In this document: positions 44,860 through 56,935 of the stretch, piece by piece
How positions within the stretch are numbered: the first letter of the stretch is position 1
Layout: each line of letters opens with the position of its first letter
Origin: Monomorium pharaonis
Lineage: Eukaryota > Arthropoda > Insecta > Hymenoptera > Formicidae
DNA: 64,000 nt
Direction of reading: 5' to 3'
Assembly (NCBI RefSeq): GCF_013373865.1
Contig: NC_050470.1
Location: 16,805,244-16,869,243 of the forward strand
The notes under the pieces: model-generated
What the model was told of the DNA's origin: nothing
Database searches by the model: none
The model's input: only the letters and a program-made list of their open reading frames with translations
Made by a program: the position numbers and the translations under genes

Positions 44860-45125
44860 TATAATTTAATTTTTATACTGTGATAATTAGTTACAACAAA
44901 GATATAGTTTATTTATTTATCACAGTGCTCATTGCGTACCTAAGTAGCGAGGTCTTAATAATATCTTATTGATGTATTAGAAAGGTTTACTTTATAATTT
45001 AATTTTTTATACTGTGATAATAAGTTACAACAAAGACTTAATGTATTTTTTCTCACAGTGCTCATTGCGTCCTTAAGTAGCAAAAAAGTTTTATGACATT
45101 TTATTAATGATAGAAAGATTAATAA
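44860..45125. repeat. Tandem duplication of about 134 bp
   Basis: TATACTGTGATAATTAGTTA and TCACAGTGCTCATTGCGTAC occur at 44873 and 44931, and again at about 45007 and 45055. Confidence 0.75.
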
Positions 45126-45419
45126 GACGTTATTTAAGCATTTGACGTCATATTGCTGTGCTATTACAAATATTTTACATTTTATTAATTTATTATAATT
45201 ATTATTATTATATTTGGATAAATTTATTTCACTACATGAGAGAGATTTGTCTATTGCATATATTTTTATTTTTGCATATTCCTTTTATTTTATGTTATTT
45301 TACCATGTTGTATACTATATCTCATATACTTAAATACAATAAGCATAAACCAATGCAGTATATTTGCAATATTTTTTTTATAGATTAAATTCAAAACATT
45401 GTAAACGCAACCATTTATG

Positions 45420-47492
45420 GCAGTGTTACGTCCGGCCGATTTTTCGCGCCGGCCGTCACGATCTAAGCAAGGATCGCGCCTTACGATGACGCGTTGCCGT
45501 GGTAACGGAGTGCGAACGGATTCACGCGCTCTCGGTGCCGGGGACTGGTGGATCACGCGCTGCGAGCATGCGGTCCGCTCTGGCGGCGCGCATGCGTTAA
45601 TTAAAAATATCATTTATTAGAGAACCGAATTAGATATCGAAAAATTTCCAAAAGAGGAGTGATCCTTCCCCTAGCCGGCTTCCCGAAAGCTGAGGCGCCT
45701 CGGCTTCGAATCATTGATAGTAATCGCGCAAATTAACTAATTAATTTAATTTATTAATTACTTTTTGGAGAGGAGGAAAGCCTACGCTCTCGCCGGCGCC
45801 GGTGAATCCGCACTCGCGCGGGATCATTTGGGATAGGGCAGTAAGGGCCAAACACCCTTAATTAATTAACAAACGGAGTAAATGAGTTTCGAACACGAGG
45901 AGGAGCACCCTGTACCTCCGTGGTACTGGAATCTCCTATCCTCAACTCCGTTATGAAAAATTCAAATTAACTCACTTACGGAATACGGCAATTAAAAGGA
46001 GTGGGCGATAGTTGCGCGCCCCACGACTAAAAAATGTGAATAAGAGGGCAAAACTTTATCTGGCGACCATAAAATAACAAACGATAATTAATTAGTCATC
46101 AAATTAGATGACAGATGTTAGATGAATTATTGCTCCTTTTTCCGCGCTCTTCACCCCCGAACGCCCTCACTTGCAGGTATATAAGCCGCGATTTTCGGGC
46201 AAAATTAGAGATTTTGCCTCCTTGTCTCGCGCCGAAAGGTCGTAAAACGCGTTCCGTACTGACTCTCATACTTATAAAATTTCGCGATTTTTCTCGTCCG
46301 AACTTAGAATATTTTTCGCGATTTTTGAATCCTAACTTAGAATATTTTCGTAATTTCCGTATTCGAACTTAGAATATTTTTCGCGATTTGAATTCAAATT
46401 TGAACTTAACACCTTTTGTCGCGATTTAAGACTTACAATTTAAACTTGGAATATTGCGCGGTACTAAGAGAGACTCGAGGTGGCAATTTCTCCCTTACGT
46501 TATTAATTAGTTTTTTTTATAATTATAAAACGCGACTAGCGATCACAGCGAGCGTCTTGCGTGCGAACCGAATAAGTGTGAAGCCGGAAAATTGTGAAGG
46601 TGCGAGTTCTCTTTTTTTTACAAAATTTTTCGTTTATTAAAATTAGTGTAATTAAGATCGAGATCTTTTTTTTTCTTTCCACGTTGCTGAAGTGCGAGTG
46701 CGGGACAAATCGGTGGTGCTTCGATCACTCTTAATACTTTCCATTTATAGACGGTGAAAGTGGTGAACCACGGCTCAGAGCTGCAGTTCCGTAAGGAGTG
46801 CAACGGCCCTCGTCACCCGCTGGGTGAGCGCGTTTCAGCGTTCCCTCACGGCACGCGGGAGGATCGTGCGCTTTGCTTCTCTCTCTCTCTCTCTCTCTTT
46901 GTCGCAACCTCCCATCCTTTCGAGGACGACCAGCCAACGGTGCGGGAAGGTGTGCGCTGAGAAGGGTACGTCCTTCCCCGTCAACCGCCCTTGCGAAGTC
47001 GTAAGACTTTAGCGTAGATGCGGGGCTACCGGCGCGCTATATGCGTTCCGCCATTCTTGACAGCACCGGAGCGGACACCAACGACGGTGCCGTTACTAAA
47101 CCAGGCGCCTCCACCCAAATTTATAGTGTGGGGTACGCGTCCTTTGATCCTCTCGATCCACGCCGTCAGGCAATCCAGCGGCCTCCGCATAATAATAATA
47201 ACGATGATCTTCGCGCGAAGCACGACCGAACAAATCGCTCGGTGACTTAACATAGTAGTTTCCCACCTTGCGTATTACCTTGATTGTCAATTAAAATAAG
47301 AGAACTCAAGAAACGGTATTTCTTGTTACAGGACAAGAAGATCAATTAATAAAGATACGATTAATTAAAATCCACATAACCATGCTAGCACCCCTAACAC
47401 TCTCTGTTTCCGCTCGGTAGAGGAGAGTAACTTAATAGAACAATACGAAAAATAATATTTCACGATCCTTGTCCTGCCGGATGTAGCAGCAG
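45420..47492. mobile_element. Candidate solo LTR of 2,065 bp
   Basis: 45424-47488 starts TGTTACGTCCGGC and ends GCCGGATGTAGCA, so it has TG...CA ends with a near-perfect inverted 13-mer. GCAG lies on both sides (45420-45423, 47489-47492), as for Ty3/Gypsy 4-bp duplications. It is much more GC-rich than the flanks. It has TATATAAG near 46179 and three tandem copies of GAACTTAGAATATTTTTCGC near 46280-46395. No coding domain is present. LTRs of this length are unusual but known. It sits between the two halves of the Harbinger-like locus. Confidence 0.55.
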
Positions 47493-47678
47493 TAATTGCA
47501 AACTTTTCTTTTCCATTAAAGTATATGGCTAATGTATTGAAATTGTTCTAAATAAAAATAAATAATTAAACTTTCATCTATTTATAACAGTCTCCTTTAC
47601 ATGAAATATATTTTAACAATTATTTACAATAATTATTATGAAATTAATAATTTTTCGATTCCACATATATATATACGT

Positions 47679-47716
47679 ACACACACACACACACACACAC
47701 GCGCGCGCGCGCGTGT
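47679..47716. repeat. CA/CG compound microsatellite
   Basis: (AC)n followed by (GC)n next to the GGGTGTCCC element. Confidence 0.9.
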
Positions 47717-47747
47717 ATTAATTGTTTATTAACATTTATTAAATTGT

Positions 47748-48163
47748 ATACAGGGTGTCCCAACGCACATGGATCAATTCTCGTAAAAAGGTAAAAGGGA
47801 TCGAGATGAACATAAAAGTTCAATATTGTCTTGGGTTAGGTCTGCAAATAATCGAGATATTAACGTATGGAAATCTCAAATAATCTAATTAATTTCTATC
47901 GTAATTGTGAACAGTAAATAATAAAAGCTTATCAAACATTCATAATAGATTTTTCCGTTATGGCTCAAGCGGATCGAGCTTTTTCTTCGGCGCGCTCTCA
48001 TTCGCATAATTTGAAAAATTAATACCTTGATTATTGGTGGACCTAACCCGAGACCTAACCAAAGACCTAACCACAGACAATATTGGACTTTTATGTTCAT
48101 CTCGATCCCCCCCTTTTACCTTTTTACGAACATTGATCCATGTGCGTTGGGACACTCTGTATA
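47748..48163. mobile_element. MITE with GGGTGTCCC termini, copy 2
   Basis: ATACAGGGTGTCCCAACGCA at the left and its inverse ending GGGACACTCTGTAT at the right. The whole body is the reverse-oriented match of 26126-26533, including GACCTAACC repeats and GCGCGCTCTCATTCGCATAA. Confidence 0.8.
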
Positions 48164-48222
48164 TATGTATATAAAAGTTCATAATTTTAATGTAATATCT
48201 TATAGTTCTTATACCGTTATAT

Positions 48223-48319
48223 CCCAGCTAACAAGATGTCAAAATGACGTCATTTTTTAAAGCCCGCAAATGTCATTAGGAACATAAATAGAACATCATT
48301 TTAACGTCTTGTTACCTGA
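48223..48319. mobile_element. CCCAG-ended hairpin of about 97 bp
   Basis: CCCAGCTAACAAGATGTCAA pairs with AACGTCTTGTTACCTG; the centre carries AAAATGACGTCATTTT. Confidence 0.65.
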
Positions 48320-49159
48320 TTAAATTAATGGAATGTAAAATAATTATTCATATTTTTATATATTTTATTTATCTGCATGTACACCTCTATGGACAAAATC
48401 ATATTGCCACTCCAATTCTCCCGTTGGAGAAACAAAATATTCTCATAATGTATTTCGTTGAGCTTGAGCATCTTGGACATTATCACTACATTCTTCAACA
48501 TTTGGTAGTGAAAACTAAGTTGCACCCTGCAATGTTAATTAAGATATGTTATTGAAATAATATATAAAATATCTATATAGCAACTATGCATTTCTTATTA
48601 GTTATAATTCTTTACCTCATTTATAATATTATTTGAAGTTATTTCATTACTATAAAATTTATATCCACTGCGTTGTTCTTCCTTTAGCACATAATTATGC
48701 AAACAGACAGAAGCTATAACAACAACATTAGCGGTTTCAGATAGTATACACATGGCTGTGTGAAATATTCTCTATTTATTGGCAAAGATTCTAAAGGCGC
48801 TTTCAACAGTTCTACGTGCTCTAGAAAATCTGTAATTACAAATTTTTTGTTTGTCACTCAAATTTTTTCCTGAATAAGGTTTCATTATTCTATTTGAAAG
48901 TCTGAAGGCATCATCAGCAACAAAATATTCGAATGTCTTCAAATTGCTGTCAGGAGGATTAACAGTTCCTTTTGACAAATTTAATTGCTCATTACTTAGT
49001 TTAATTCCTATCTGAGAATCATTAAAAATTCTTCCATCACTGTCTCCTATATTTAATCAGACACAAAAATTATTTTTCTTTAAATATATTGATTAAAAGT
49101 GTAGATAATATTGCATAAACATGTTAATTATAATTTCAAGGGTTCTACAAGCATCACAC

Positions 49160-50382
49160 TTAAGGGGTTATACTACCCAGGCGTGCTGAAAAATGAGGTT
49201 TTTTTTATGAATTTTTTTCTCCACTACTAATAAAGCAATCAAACTAAAGTTTACAGGGTTTATCATATATGTTTTAAGATATACAAAAATATATATTTTT
49301 TTAATTTAAAGTACAAAATGGCATCGTGGCAGTAGGTTACTTGAGAACGCTTTTTTTTCGAAAAAGTAAACGGCGTGCAGGGTAGCAATGTTTAGACAGC
49401 ATCTACAGGAATAAAAAAAAATTTTTTATATTCTATATTAGTGTTTCTTTGGAAGTACCAACAATTATTAAAAAATATTGATTTTTACAAATTTGGCATG
49501 CATTTAAAAAGAAAAATTACTTTTTTCGATGAAAAATTGATTTTAAATTGTTTATAAAAAATGTAATTATTTATTGATCGTAAAAATCGTTGGTACTTCG
49601 ATAGATAATCTATCTAAGAAGCTACAGTTCAAATTTCAAGTCAATCGAATAAAAATTGCCCGAGTTATGCTGCACGCCAATTTGAAAAACATGGTTCTGA
49701 GATAATCGCGTTTAAAGTTTCAAAACATGTTTACTATATGAAAAATTGAAAATATCGGCTTGCTGATTTTTTTACCTTCACTCTGCTATCCCAGGACCGT
49801 AAAACATTCCTTCCAAACCTAAATATTGCTCTTCAGCCTCCTTTCTAAGCGATATAAGGTCCTTCCGCGCGTTTTTCTGTTTATTGATGCTGAGCGGTTT
49901 GCAGCTTGAACGTTCATCGATTTCCATACAATAATTATAAAATTCGTAGCTAATCTTCAGTTGTTCAAGTGTACTCATTATAGCAAGTAATCCTTGAAAA
50001 CCATCATTATAAGTGATTGCAGCAACATTAGTCGCTATATCAATAACGGTTTTGCCACTTGATACCGATTTCGGCGCTACTATCCAAACGACGGCGTTTA
50101 AACTTTCATTCGCATTTAATTAACACTTAATTTGAGAAAGTATGACTTTTATTTCTACCGATATAAATACCGACTTGACTACAACGCTCCAAAATGCTGC
50201 GCGTGACAGAGTGGCATTTTCTAACATTCCAAAGCGCTCGGAGGCGCCTCAGAAAATAAGCTGTAAAAATTTTTTTTTACTTATAATTTGCTGGAATATC
50301 ATTTTTAGATAGTTTATGCATCATTTAAGCCAATAAAAAAAAACGGAAAAAAATTTTTTTGCTGAGTAGTATAACCCCTTAA
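49160..50382. mobile_element. TTAA element (1,215 bp) inside the Harbinger gene
   Basis: TTAA flanks both ends (49160-49163, 50379-50382). Perfect 13-bp inverted termini GGGGTTATACTAC. It interrupts the Harbinger catalytic domain. It carries part of a transposase on minus (next entry), so it is a deleted derivative of an autonomous element. Confidence 0.85.
49778..50101 (-). pseudogene. Kolobok-like transposase C-terminal fragment
   Basis: On minus from about 50101: NAVVWIVAPKS, then DIATNVAAITYNDGFQGLL, followed by KNARKDLISLRKEAEEQYLG and YGPGIAE with a stop at 49778. NxVIW-PK, an FNDG motif and a basic KxxRK tail near the end are the pattern I know from TTAA-inserting Kolobok-type transposases of animals. 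The N-terminal part and catalytic centre are missing. The assignment rests on this pattern plus the TTAA sites. Confidence 0.55.
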
Positions 50383-51140
50383 ATATTTATATCTTATAAG
50401 ATTACCTCCATAAGCTCCTATATCAACTAATGTAAATCTATATAAATGATCTGCTACTGCCATTAAAACTATGCTATAATATTTTTTATAGTTATAAAAT
50501 AATGTTCCAGAATTTGGAGGACACTGCATTCTTATATGTTTGCCGTCAACAGATCCAAAACAATTAGAAAGGTTCCATCGCTTCCAATATCCATCCGCAC
50601 ATTCTTTTCAATTTTCTTCAGTAGGAAAAGTAAGATACAGTGGTAAAACATTTATAAGTACTAGACAAACTTCCTTTATTATCTTCTTGACTGTAGATTC
50701 TCCAACTCGAAATGCTGTAGCTATTGACAATGGTGAATTACCTGTAGCAAGGTACCTACAAACAATAAAATATTACATTTATATTGTGAAGTATATATTG
50801 TTTCTTAAAACAACATTAATAATTACAATATCAAATATTTTAAAATAATGTGTATTATTTTACCTTAAAATTATTATAGATCGATGTTCTGGAATAAGAG
50901 CTCGTACATTTTTTTTTTTAATGTGGCGTAGTTAATTCAACCAATTTTGTAAATTGTTTAAGTATTATTCTAGTGTAGCGGTATAAAATAGATTTCGATC
51001 ATTTTTTAATTCTTGGAATAAATTTTTATAATCTCCAAATCGAGCTCGTCTTTGATTTATTGGTCTAGTATGCCATTGCCTATGTAACCATCGAATTTGT
51101 TTTTTTTTCGTATAAGCAAAATAAATGTACTCATCCAATG

Positions 51141-51779
51141 AAGCACGTCAATTAAAAAATCAGTATTTTTTATTTTAGTTATTGCGTACATATTCTCCTA
51201 AAAACACAATTGTTTATTATACAAGCATCTCTATGAGAATAATAACTGATCCCAGATATCTTAAGAACATCTTGTTTTTAAAGTTTCTAAAATATACATG
51301 AGACGTTTTTGATCCAGAAAATGCTATGTAAGATGTTGTTTTATATATAATGAATTTCATAAACCTTATATTATTATTCAATGTTAGTGTGTTATTATTT
51401 TACTTTCAGAACAACTTGAAATTAAAATAATACTACTCATTGTTTATTATAATGTTAAATACAATAAATATTTCCGTCATTATTATATGGCAATATGATA
51501 GTATAGTTGCCAACAGATATATTGTATCAGTTTGCTTGAGTAAAAGAAATGTTATTATAATTAATATTATTATTTCTTTTTTGTAACTAAATATAATTAA
51601 AAAGCATATTTAGATGTTTTAGTTCTTAATTTATTTATAGATATGATCAGGTTATGTACCTACCGTTGAATAGGCAATCACAGATCACGACACAATCATA
51701 CGACAAAGCTTGTGCGTTGCATACGACTACGACTACGTCTGTCTTAATCATTACGCCATGTTTTGTGCTTCGACCCTTA
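51141..51779. other. AT-rich, no recognised feature
   Basis: Probable end of the Harbinger-like locus; terminal repeats not found. Confidence 0.35.
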
Positions 51780-51905
51780 GAACTCGAGCCGTTTCTGAAA
51801 TCCGATAATCTCGGGTGCTCGCAAGTCGCGTACTCGTAAAGAGCACGGCCGGGCTCGCGCTACGCTTTCATTTGCCACTATCGTGTCTCTTAATAATTTT
51901 TATTA
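51780..51905. repeat. Dispersed repeat shared with 23590-23720
   Basis: GATAATCTCGGGTGCTCGCA, GTCGCGTACTCG and the tail ATCGTGTCTCTTAATAATT match the 23.6-kb copy. Confidence 0.65.
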
Positions 51906-52741
51906 ATTTTTATTTTTCCTTATGATCAAAGTGTTGTAAGTACATAAATGTTGTACATAAATATAAGTAACTGGAAATTAATTCATGAATTTTTACAGAA
52001 TTTAAGCATAAATATTTTAAAAGATACTGCTTTGAAAATTGCTATGAGTGGCAACTACGTTGTGTGTGCGAAGGTTGAAAAAATAATATGTATATGAAAG
52101 GTTATTTACGTTCAGATTGTAGTACATTTGAATGATAATATTTCATAATTGTATAATTTTTTATAGTTGTTTATATTACAAAAAAAAACAATAAACTTCG
52201 ATTTAAACGGAAAAAAAAATTTTTTATGTAATAAAATAATGGAACTTTGATATTTAAAATAAATATACTTCAATATATACTTAAATATACTTTTTTAAAT
52301 TAAATTAAGCAATTCGTTCTTTCAATTTAAGGTTATTTTTATTTAACTCTCGTTGACCATAAATAAAAAAATTAGCTGTTTTAATATAACAATCTATTTT
52401 TTTTAATATACCTTTTTCTAACAAAATATATACCGTCACTTTTTTTAAATAAAATCATTTTTTTACATCTATTTTTGTGGTGGCCATGTTATCCTTCTTG
52501 TTTCTCTTTATATTAGTTTATTATGCAATGTCGCTACATTTTTATAAATAATATATAATATAGTAAATATTTTATAATTTTGAATTTAAAATAAAGTACT
52601 CACAAATATGGCCATATATACAATTTAGCTCAGCTCCCATTTTTAAATAGTTATACAATGAATTTCACTGATAACGCTAATATATCAATTAGGAAGTTGA
52701 TATGATTTATTCATGCTAGTTAATTGCTCGATATCTTTTCT
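51906..52741. other. AT-rich, no recognised feature
   Basis: No coding pattern or repeat partner seen. Confidence 0.4.
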
Positions 52742-52898
52742 CAGATAGCACAGAGATTCAAAAAGAATTCAATTTTGTATCACCAGTTATGAATTCTCTT
52801 TGAGATGCAAAAAGAATTATTCTTATAAAAAAATATTCAAAAAGAATTTATAATTGGTGATATACAATTGAGTTTTTTTTAACTCTCTGTGCTATCTG
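52742..52898. mobile_element. 157-bp MITE, CAGATAGCACAGAGA termini
   Basis: Perfect 15-bp inverted ends CAGATAGCACAGAGA (52742-52756 and 52884-52898). Internal ATTCAAAAAGAATT palindromes repeat three times. Non-coding. Confidence 0.8.
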
Positions 52899-53171
52899 GC
52901 CTTTCTATAGCTTGTAATCATACTTTATTCAAATTGTGTTCTTCTGAATCTAAAATTTTAGAGATAAGTTTTTGCTTTGTGTAACTATCATGTAACAATT
53001 ATAAATATTCACAATTGATATTATTGTAGCTCTTTATTTAGGCATTTTAACATTGTACTAGATACCACAGACGCGCGCTTCGCGCGCGCTATTTGACTTT
53101 TTATTTTTTACTTTAAAAAAATATATTACAACAATAACCATCTATACAAATTTGACAGCTTAAAATACAAT

Positions 53172-54308
53172 CCCAGGTAGCAAGCCCACATCATTTTGAC
53201 GTCCCAAAATGGTCATATTTGGTCATATGTCGTCAAAATGACCATTTTTTTACATGACCTAAAATTGACGTCATGATGACGTCATTTCGAAGTCATATTT
53301 CAGTCATGATCTGACGATTATTTTCCCAGACAGCACACATCCAAAATCGGGACATAAAGACGTCATTAAGACATATTTTAGACACGGTCTAAAGCGGTGT
53401 CTATACAATGAGATTTAAGGCGTAAGGCATAAGTATATTATATAAGCATATTATATTCAACTTTAAGAGAACTTTTTTAAGAAAACATTTAGATATCTTG
53501 GAAATAATTTCAAAATGGTCAAATTAACCATTTGAACGCTTTAAAGTCTTAATGCTAAATAGATCGCAATTTCCATCAAATTATGAAGATTATGGAAAAA
53601 GTTAAATTTAACAATGAAATTAATAAGTAAATAAATTAATGTTATTTATTTTTAATATGTTTTGCAAAATTTAATTGCTTTTATAAAAAATAATATAATT
53701 GCGACAGTTTATAACATATAGGTATATGTAGACAATAACAAGTACCCATATCGATGATTCAAACTGGCGTAGCAGATAGAATACAAGGTTTGTAATCCTA
53801 AGGTCCCGGGTTCAAAACCTACCAGCGGCAAGTAAGAATAAAATAAAATAATATAATTTAAATTTAATTAATTAATAAAAATTTGTCCCAAATTTAGTAT
53901 GTACTGTTGATAAAAATAATTTAAAAAAATGAAATTTTTATTTTATTTTTTAATCTCTAGTTACATTTTAAAGATATTCGATTTAAGAAATCTTTTAGAT
54001 ATTAGTTTCATGATATCTTTCTGTTCTCAAAAAACGACGCATTGGTTAACATTCTGACATTATATGTTATCTTTTAGAAGTCTCTTCATGTTATCATTTT
54101 CAGAAACAGGATATCTTTTAAAGATCTTTTTGACAACATATTGTTCACGTCATTCTATGACGTCATAATACGATACATTTCATGACGTCAGGAATTTGTG
54201 ACATTCGACCGTCATTTTAACGTCATAAGGGCGTCATTTCGTGACGTCAAGAATAGTCAGTAAATGGCCATTTTGGGACGTCAAAATGACGTGAGCTTGC
54301 TACCTGGG
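53172..54308. mobile_element. CCCAGGTAGCA element with nested insertions
   Basis: Outer inverted ends of about 42 bp start CCCAGGTAGCAAGC and include CATTTTGACGTCCCAAAATG. AT stands on both sides (53170-53171 and 54309-54310), which fits a 2-bp duplication. Subterminal zones are packed with TGACGTCAT words. Inside lie a CCCAGACAGCACAC half-element (from 53325) and the SINE-like copy 53455-53960. Confidence 0.7.
53455..53960. repeat. SINE-like repeat with a tRNA-like head, copy 2
   Basis: Matches 14300-14948. Its tRNA-like block near 53762-53830 has GGCGTAGCAGATAGAATA, a TTTGTAA loop and B box GGTTCAAAACC. The anticodon stem is imperfect, so it is not a functional tRNA. Confidence 0.5.
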
Positions 54309-54310
54309 AT

Positions 54311-55471
54311 CGCAATGACAGTTATTCTCGCAACACGAAGTAAGCGCAGCGAGAGAACCAATCAGTATCGCGTAAAAGAGGCTTCATTACATACCTTTTT
54401 TAAGATAGGATTTATTTTAGGTTTTTATTAAAACATCTTGTTTATAAGTAAAGAAAGAAAGCTCTTTGTATTGTGAAACCATTGAAACATTATGGCCAGG
54501 GACACCATTAAAAGCACAATATATTTTATTAATATACAAAAAAGTTAAGATTCTGTTTCTTTATTTAATATTTAATTTTTGATTAATATTTCTTACCTTT
54601 CTCTCTAGTTAGTTGAACCTTTTTGACAGGTGAAAGTTAAGATAGCCCCTTGTAGTAAATAAACACAGTTTCATTATTTAATGAATAGCTGTATGTGTAA
54701 TTTTTTCTTTAAGTATGTTAATAAATGCTTAATTAAACACGTTAATTCTGTTATTTTAGATTTTTCAAAAATATTTACAAAAAAGAGAAAAATACATATT
54801 TGGGCCACATTGGGTATATATGTAATCAATATAGCTCAAGTGCTATTTTTTTTTTAAATCTTTACTATACTTACATAAATAATTAAAAATATTTTATATA
54901 TCTTTTCTTAGTTTCAGAAATGTTTCCTATTTTAAATCTGACTCTTATTTTTCAATTTTGTATTCATCAAAAAATTAGAAAAATTTCCAAAGCTTAGGGG
55001 GGAGGGGGGCATATTGGATACAGGTACCTCATATCGAACAACTTTTATGAATATAATCGTGAAGTTTCGACTCAAAATATTGGTTACAGTCACACAAAAA
55101 AGTGGTTTGACCTATATACCAGACCCATGTATTCTTATGGATTTTGACCTGCTGAATTCAAATCTAATGTCAAAATTGGTAAATTGTTTTGTTATTCCAA
55201 AGTAACCTCAAAAAGGGTCAAAAATCCATTGGACAAACTTTCACTGAGGTACGTTTAGTTTACATAACAAAACGATTCAGGATATGCTTCTTTACGTATT
55301 TTGACATGCTGAGCTCAGAATTAATTTATCAAATTTAAGGTTAATTAATTTAAAAAATGGTTCAAAATTCCATGAAATAAATACTTTTGCTAAATGTAGA
55401 TTTGCTTCGGCTTACGGTACAAAAGCATTTTTTCTTATGTATGTCAAATTATTAAATCAATCTAAAAAAGA
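54311..55471. other. AT-rich, no recognised gene
   Basis: A purine run AGGGGGGAGGGGGG near 54997; an open frame 55014-55205 has no recognisable domain. Confidence 0.4.
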
Positions 55472-55850
55472 GAGTGAGTCCCAGATGCGCACAGTAATAA
55501 ACGGATACAGCAGGCTGAGTGAAACGGACACAGACCAAACGGATACAGTAACAAACGGACACAGTAACAAATGCGCACGGACCAAATACACACGGATCAA
55601 ATGCACACAGACTAAATGCGCACGGACCAAATGCACACGGACCAAATGCGCACGGACCAAATGCACACGGACCAAATGCGCACGGACAAAATGCGCATAG
55701 TGCAAAACGGACATAGTCACAAACCCATGTGGTGCAGAGAATGCTTTGCACGCACATACACACACACATACACACACACACGGGGGGAGGGTGCAAGGGG
55801 GGTTCGCCCCCTCCCGCACCCACCCCGTCGGTAGGGGTGCCTTGAGAAGT
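55472..55850. repeat. Foldback family A, half copy (reverse)
   Basis: Starts GAGTGAGTCCCAGATGCGC, then about 15-bp units CACGGACCAAATGCG, the core (GCAAAGCATTC in inverse, a CA tract near 55747-55782), the hairpin GGGGTTCGCCCC and CACCCACCCCGTCGG. The second array is absent; the next inverted-repeat element starts at once. Confidence 0.8.
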
Positions 55851-55855
55851 TGCAT

Positions 55856-56935
55856 TGGAAAGTTCTTTTTTTCATTTTAAAGCTAGAAGCCTCTACTTTA
55901 AAGAGCATTTGTCAGATTTTGATCTTTTCCTTTTCCCTTTTCGGCATCTCTTCAAAAGTAAGAACGTGTTTTGTCTTTAAAAATTTTCATACTTTGACGC
56001 GCTCCACGGGGTGCAGTAAATTTTTCTCGTAAATTTTAAAATTATCGTAAAATATGAACTTTTCCCTATAAATTGAAAAAAAATTGAAGTCTGTACGATT
56101 TTTTTGGACGGAGTTATTAAGATTTTAAGAAAAAATGGTTATTTTGATTTTCATCGGTTATTACTTGTGAATAGATCAACGTACAGCGCTCCGCAAAAAA
56201 AAAAACAATGAAAAACTGAAAACTTGGACTTTCAAATATTAATTGATAAAATATTAATTTTCAAATATTAATTGGGAAAAGCGCTTAGGCAAATTTGGTC
56301 CAAAATTCCGCAGAAAATTATTGAGAGGTGCATAAATATATGAGAACGTTTACAAGCAGTTTACAATTGATCAAAGAATGTTAGTGTTTATTACTGGGGA
56401 GTAATCGTACTATAAAACTTTGCTTTAGCGATGAAATTGGATCTTTCTTCACGACAGTACATTGAACTAAATAAAAACGTAAAATATGCAATTTTTTACG
56501 TAATCTTTGAACGCGATTTGTTGTTAGAAAAAATATATCTATGAAAAAATTAATAATAGCATTTGAAAGTGCAAACTTTCAGCTTTCCAATGCTTTTTTG
56601 CTGAGCGCTGTACGTTGATTTGTTCACGAGTAACAAGCGATAAAAGTCAAAATGACAATTTTTTCTTAAAATCTTAATAACTCCGTCAAACAAAATCGTA
56701 GACTTCAATTTTTTTTAATTTGTGGGGAAAAGTTTATATTTTACGGTAATTTTTGTAAAATTTACGGAAAAAATTCACTGCACCCCGTGGAGCGCGTCAA
56801 AGTATGAAAATTTTTGAAAACAAAACACATTCTTACTTTTAAAGAAATGCCGAAAAGGGAAAAGGAGATCAAAATCTGACAAATGCTCTTTAAAGTAGAG
56901 ACTTCAAGCTTTAAAATGAAAAAAAGAACTTTCCA
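55856..56935. mobile_element. 1,080-bp inverted-repeat element
   Basis: Ends TGGAAAGTTC and its inverse. Arms of about 370 bp (55856-56225 and 56565-56935) share long matched stretches such as GACGCGCTCCACGGGGTGCA and GTACAGCGCTC. Identity is high with small indels. The loop of about 340 bp is AT-rich; no open frame of note. Confidence 0.85.

Larger units (their letters stand above)
48385..51140 (-). pseudogene. PIF/Harbinger transposase relic
   Basis: Minus strand. The N-terminal part (51140-50871) has RWLHRQWHTRPINQRRARF, a frameshift and a TAA. A clean intron at 50870-50757 joins in phase to YLATGNSPLSIATAFRVG. After EEN a TGA replaces one codon. DDE residues follow: GSVDGKHI, then a D expected just after VDIGAYG, and RTVESAF. 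A 1.2-kb TTAA element (49164-50378) splits the core directly after GAYGG. The coding trace resumes with DGRIFNDSQ and FEYFVADDAFRLS. A TAG follows FANK, then an intron, then a tail EYFVSPTGELEWQYDF with one more TGA. The order and length match HARBI1-type transposases. It is inactive. Confidence 0.82.
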
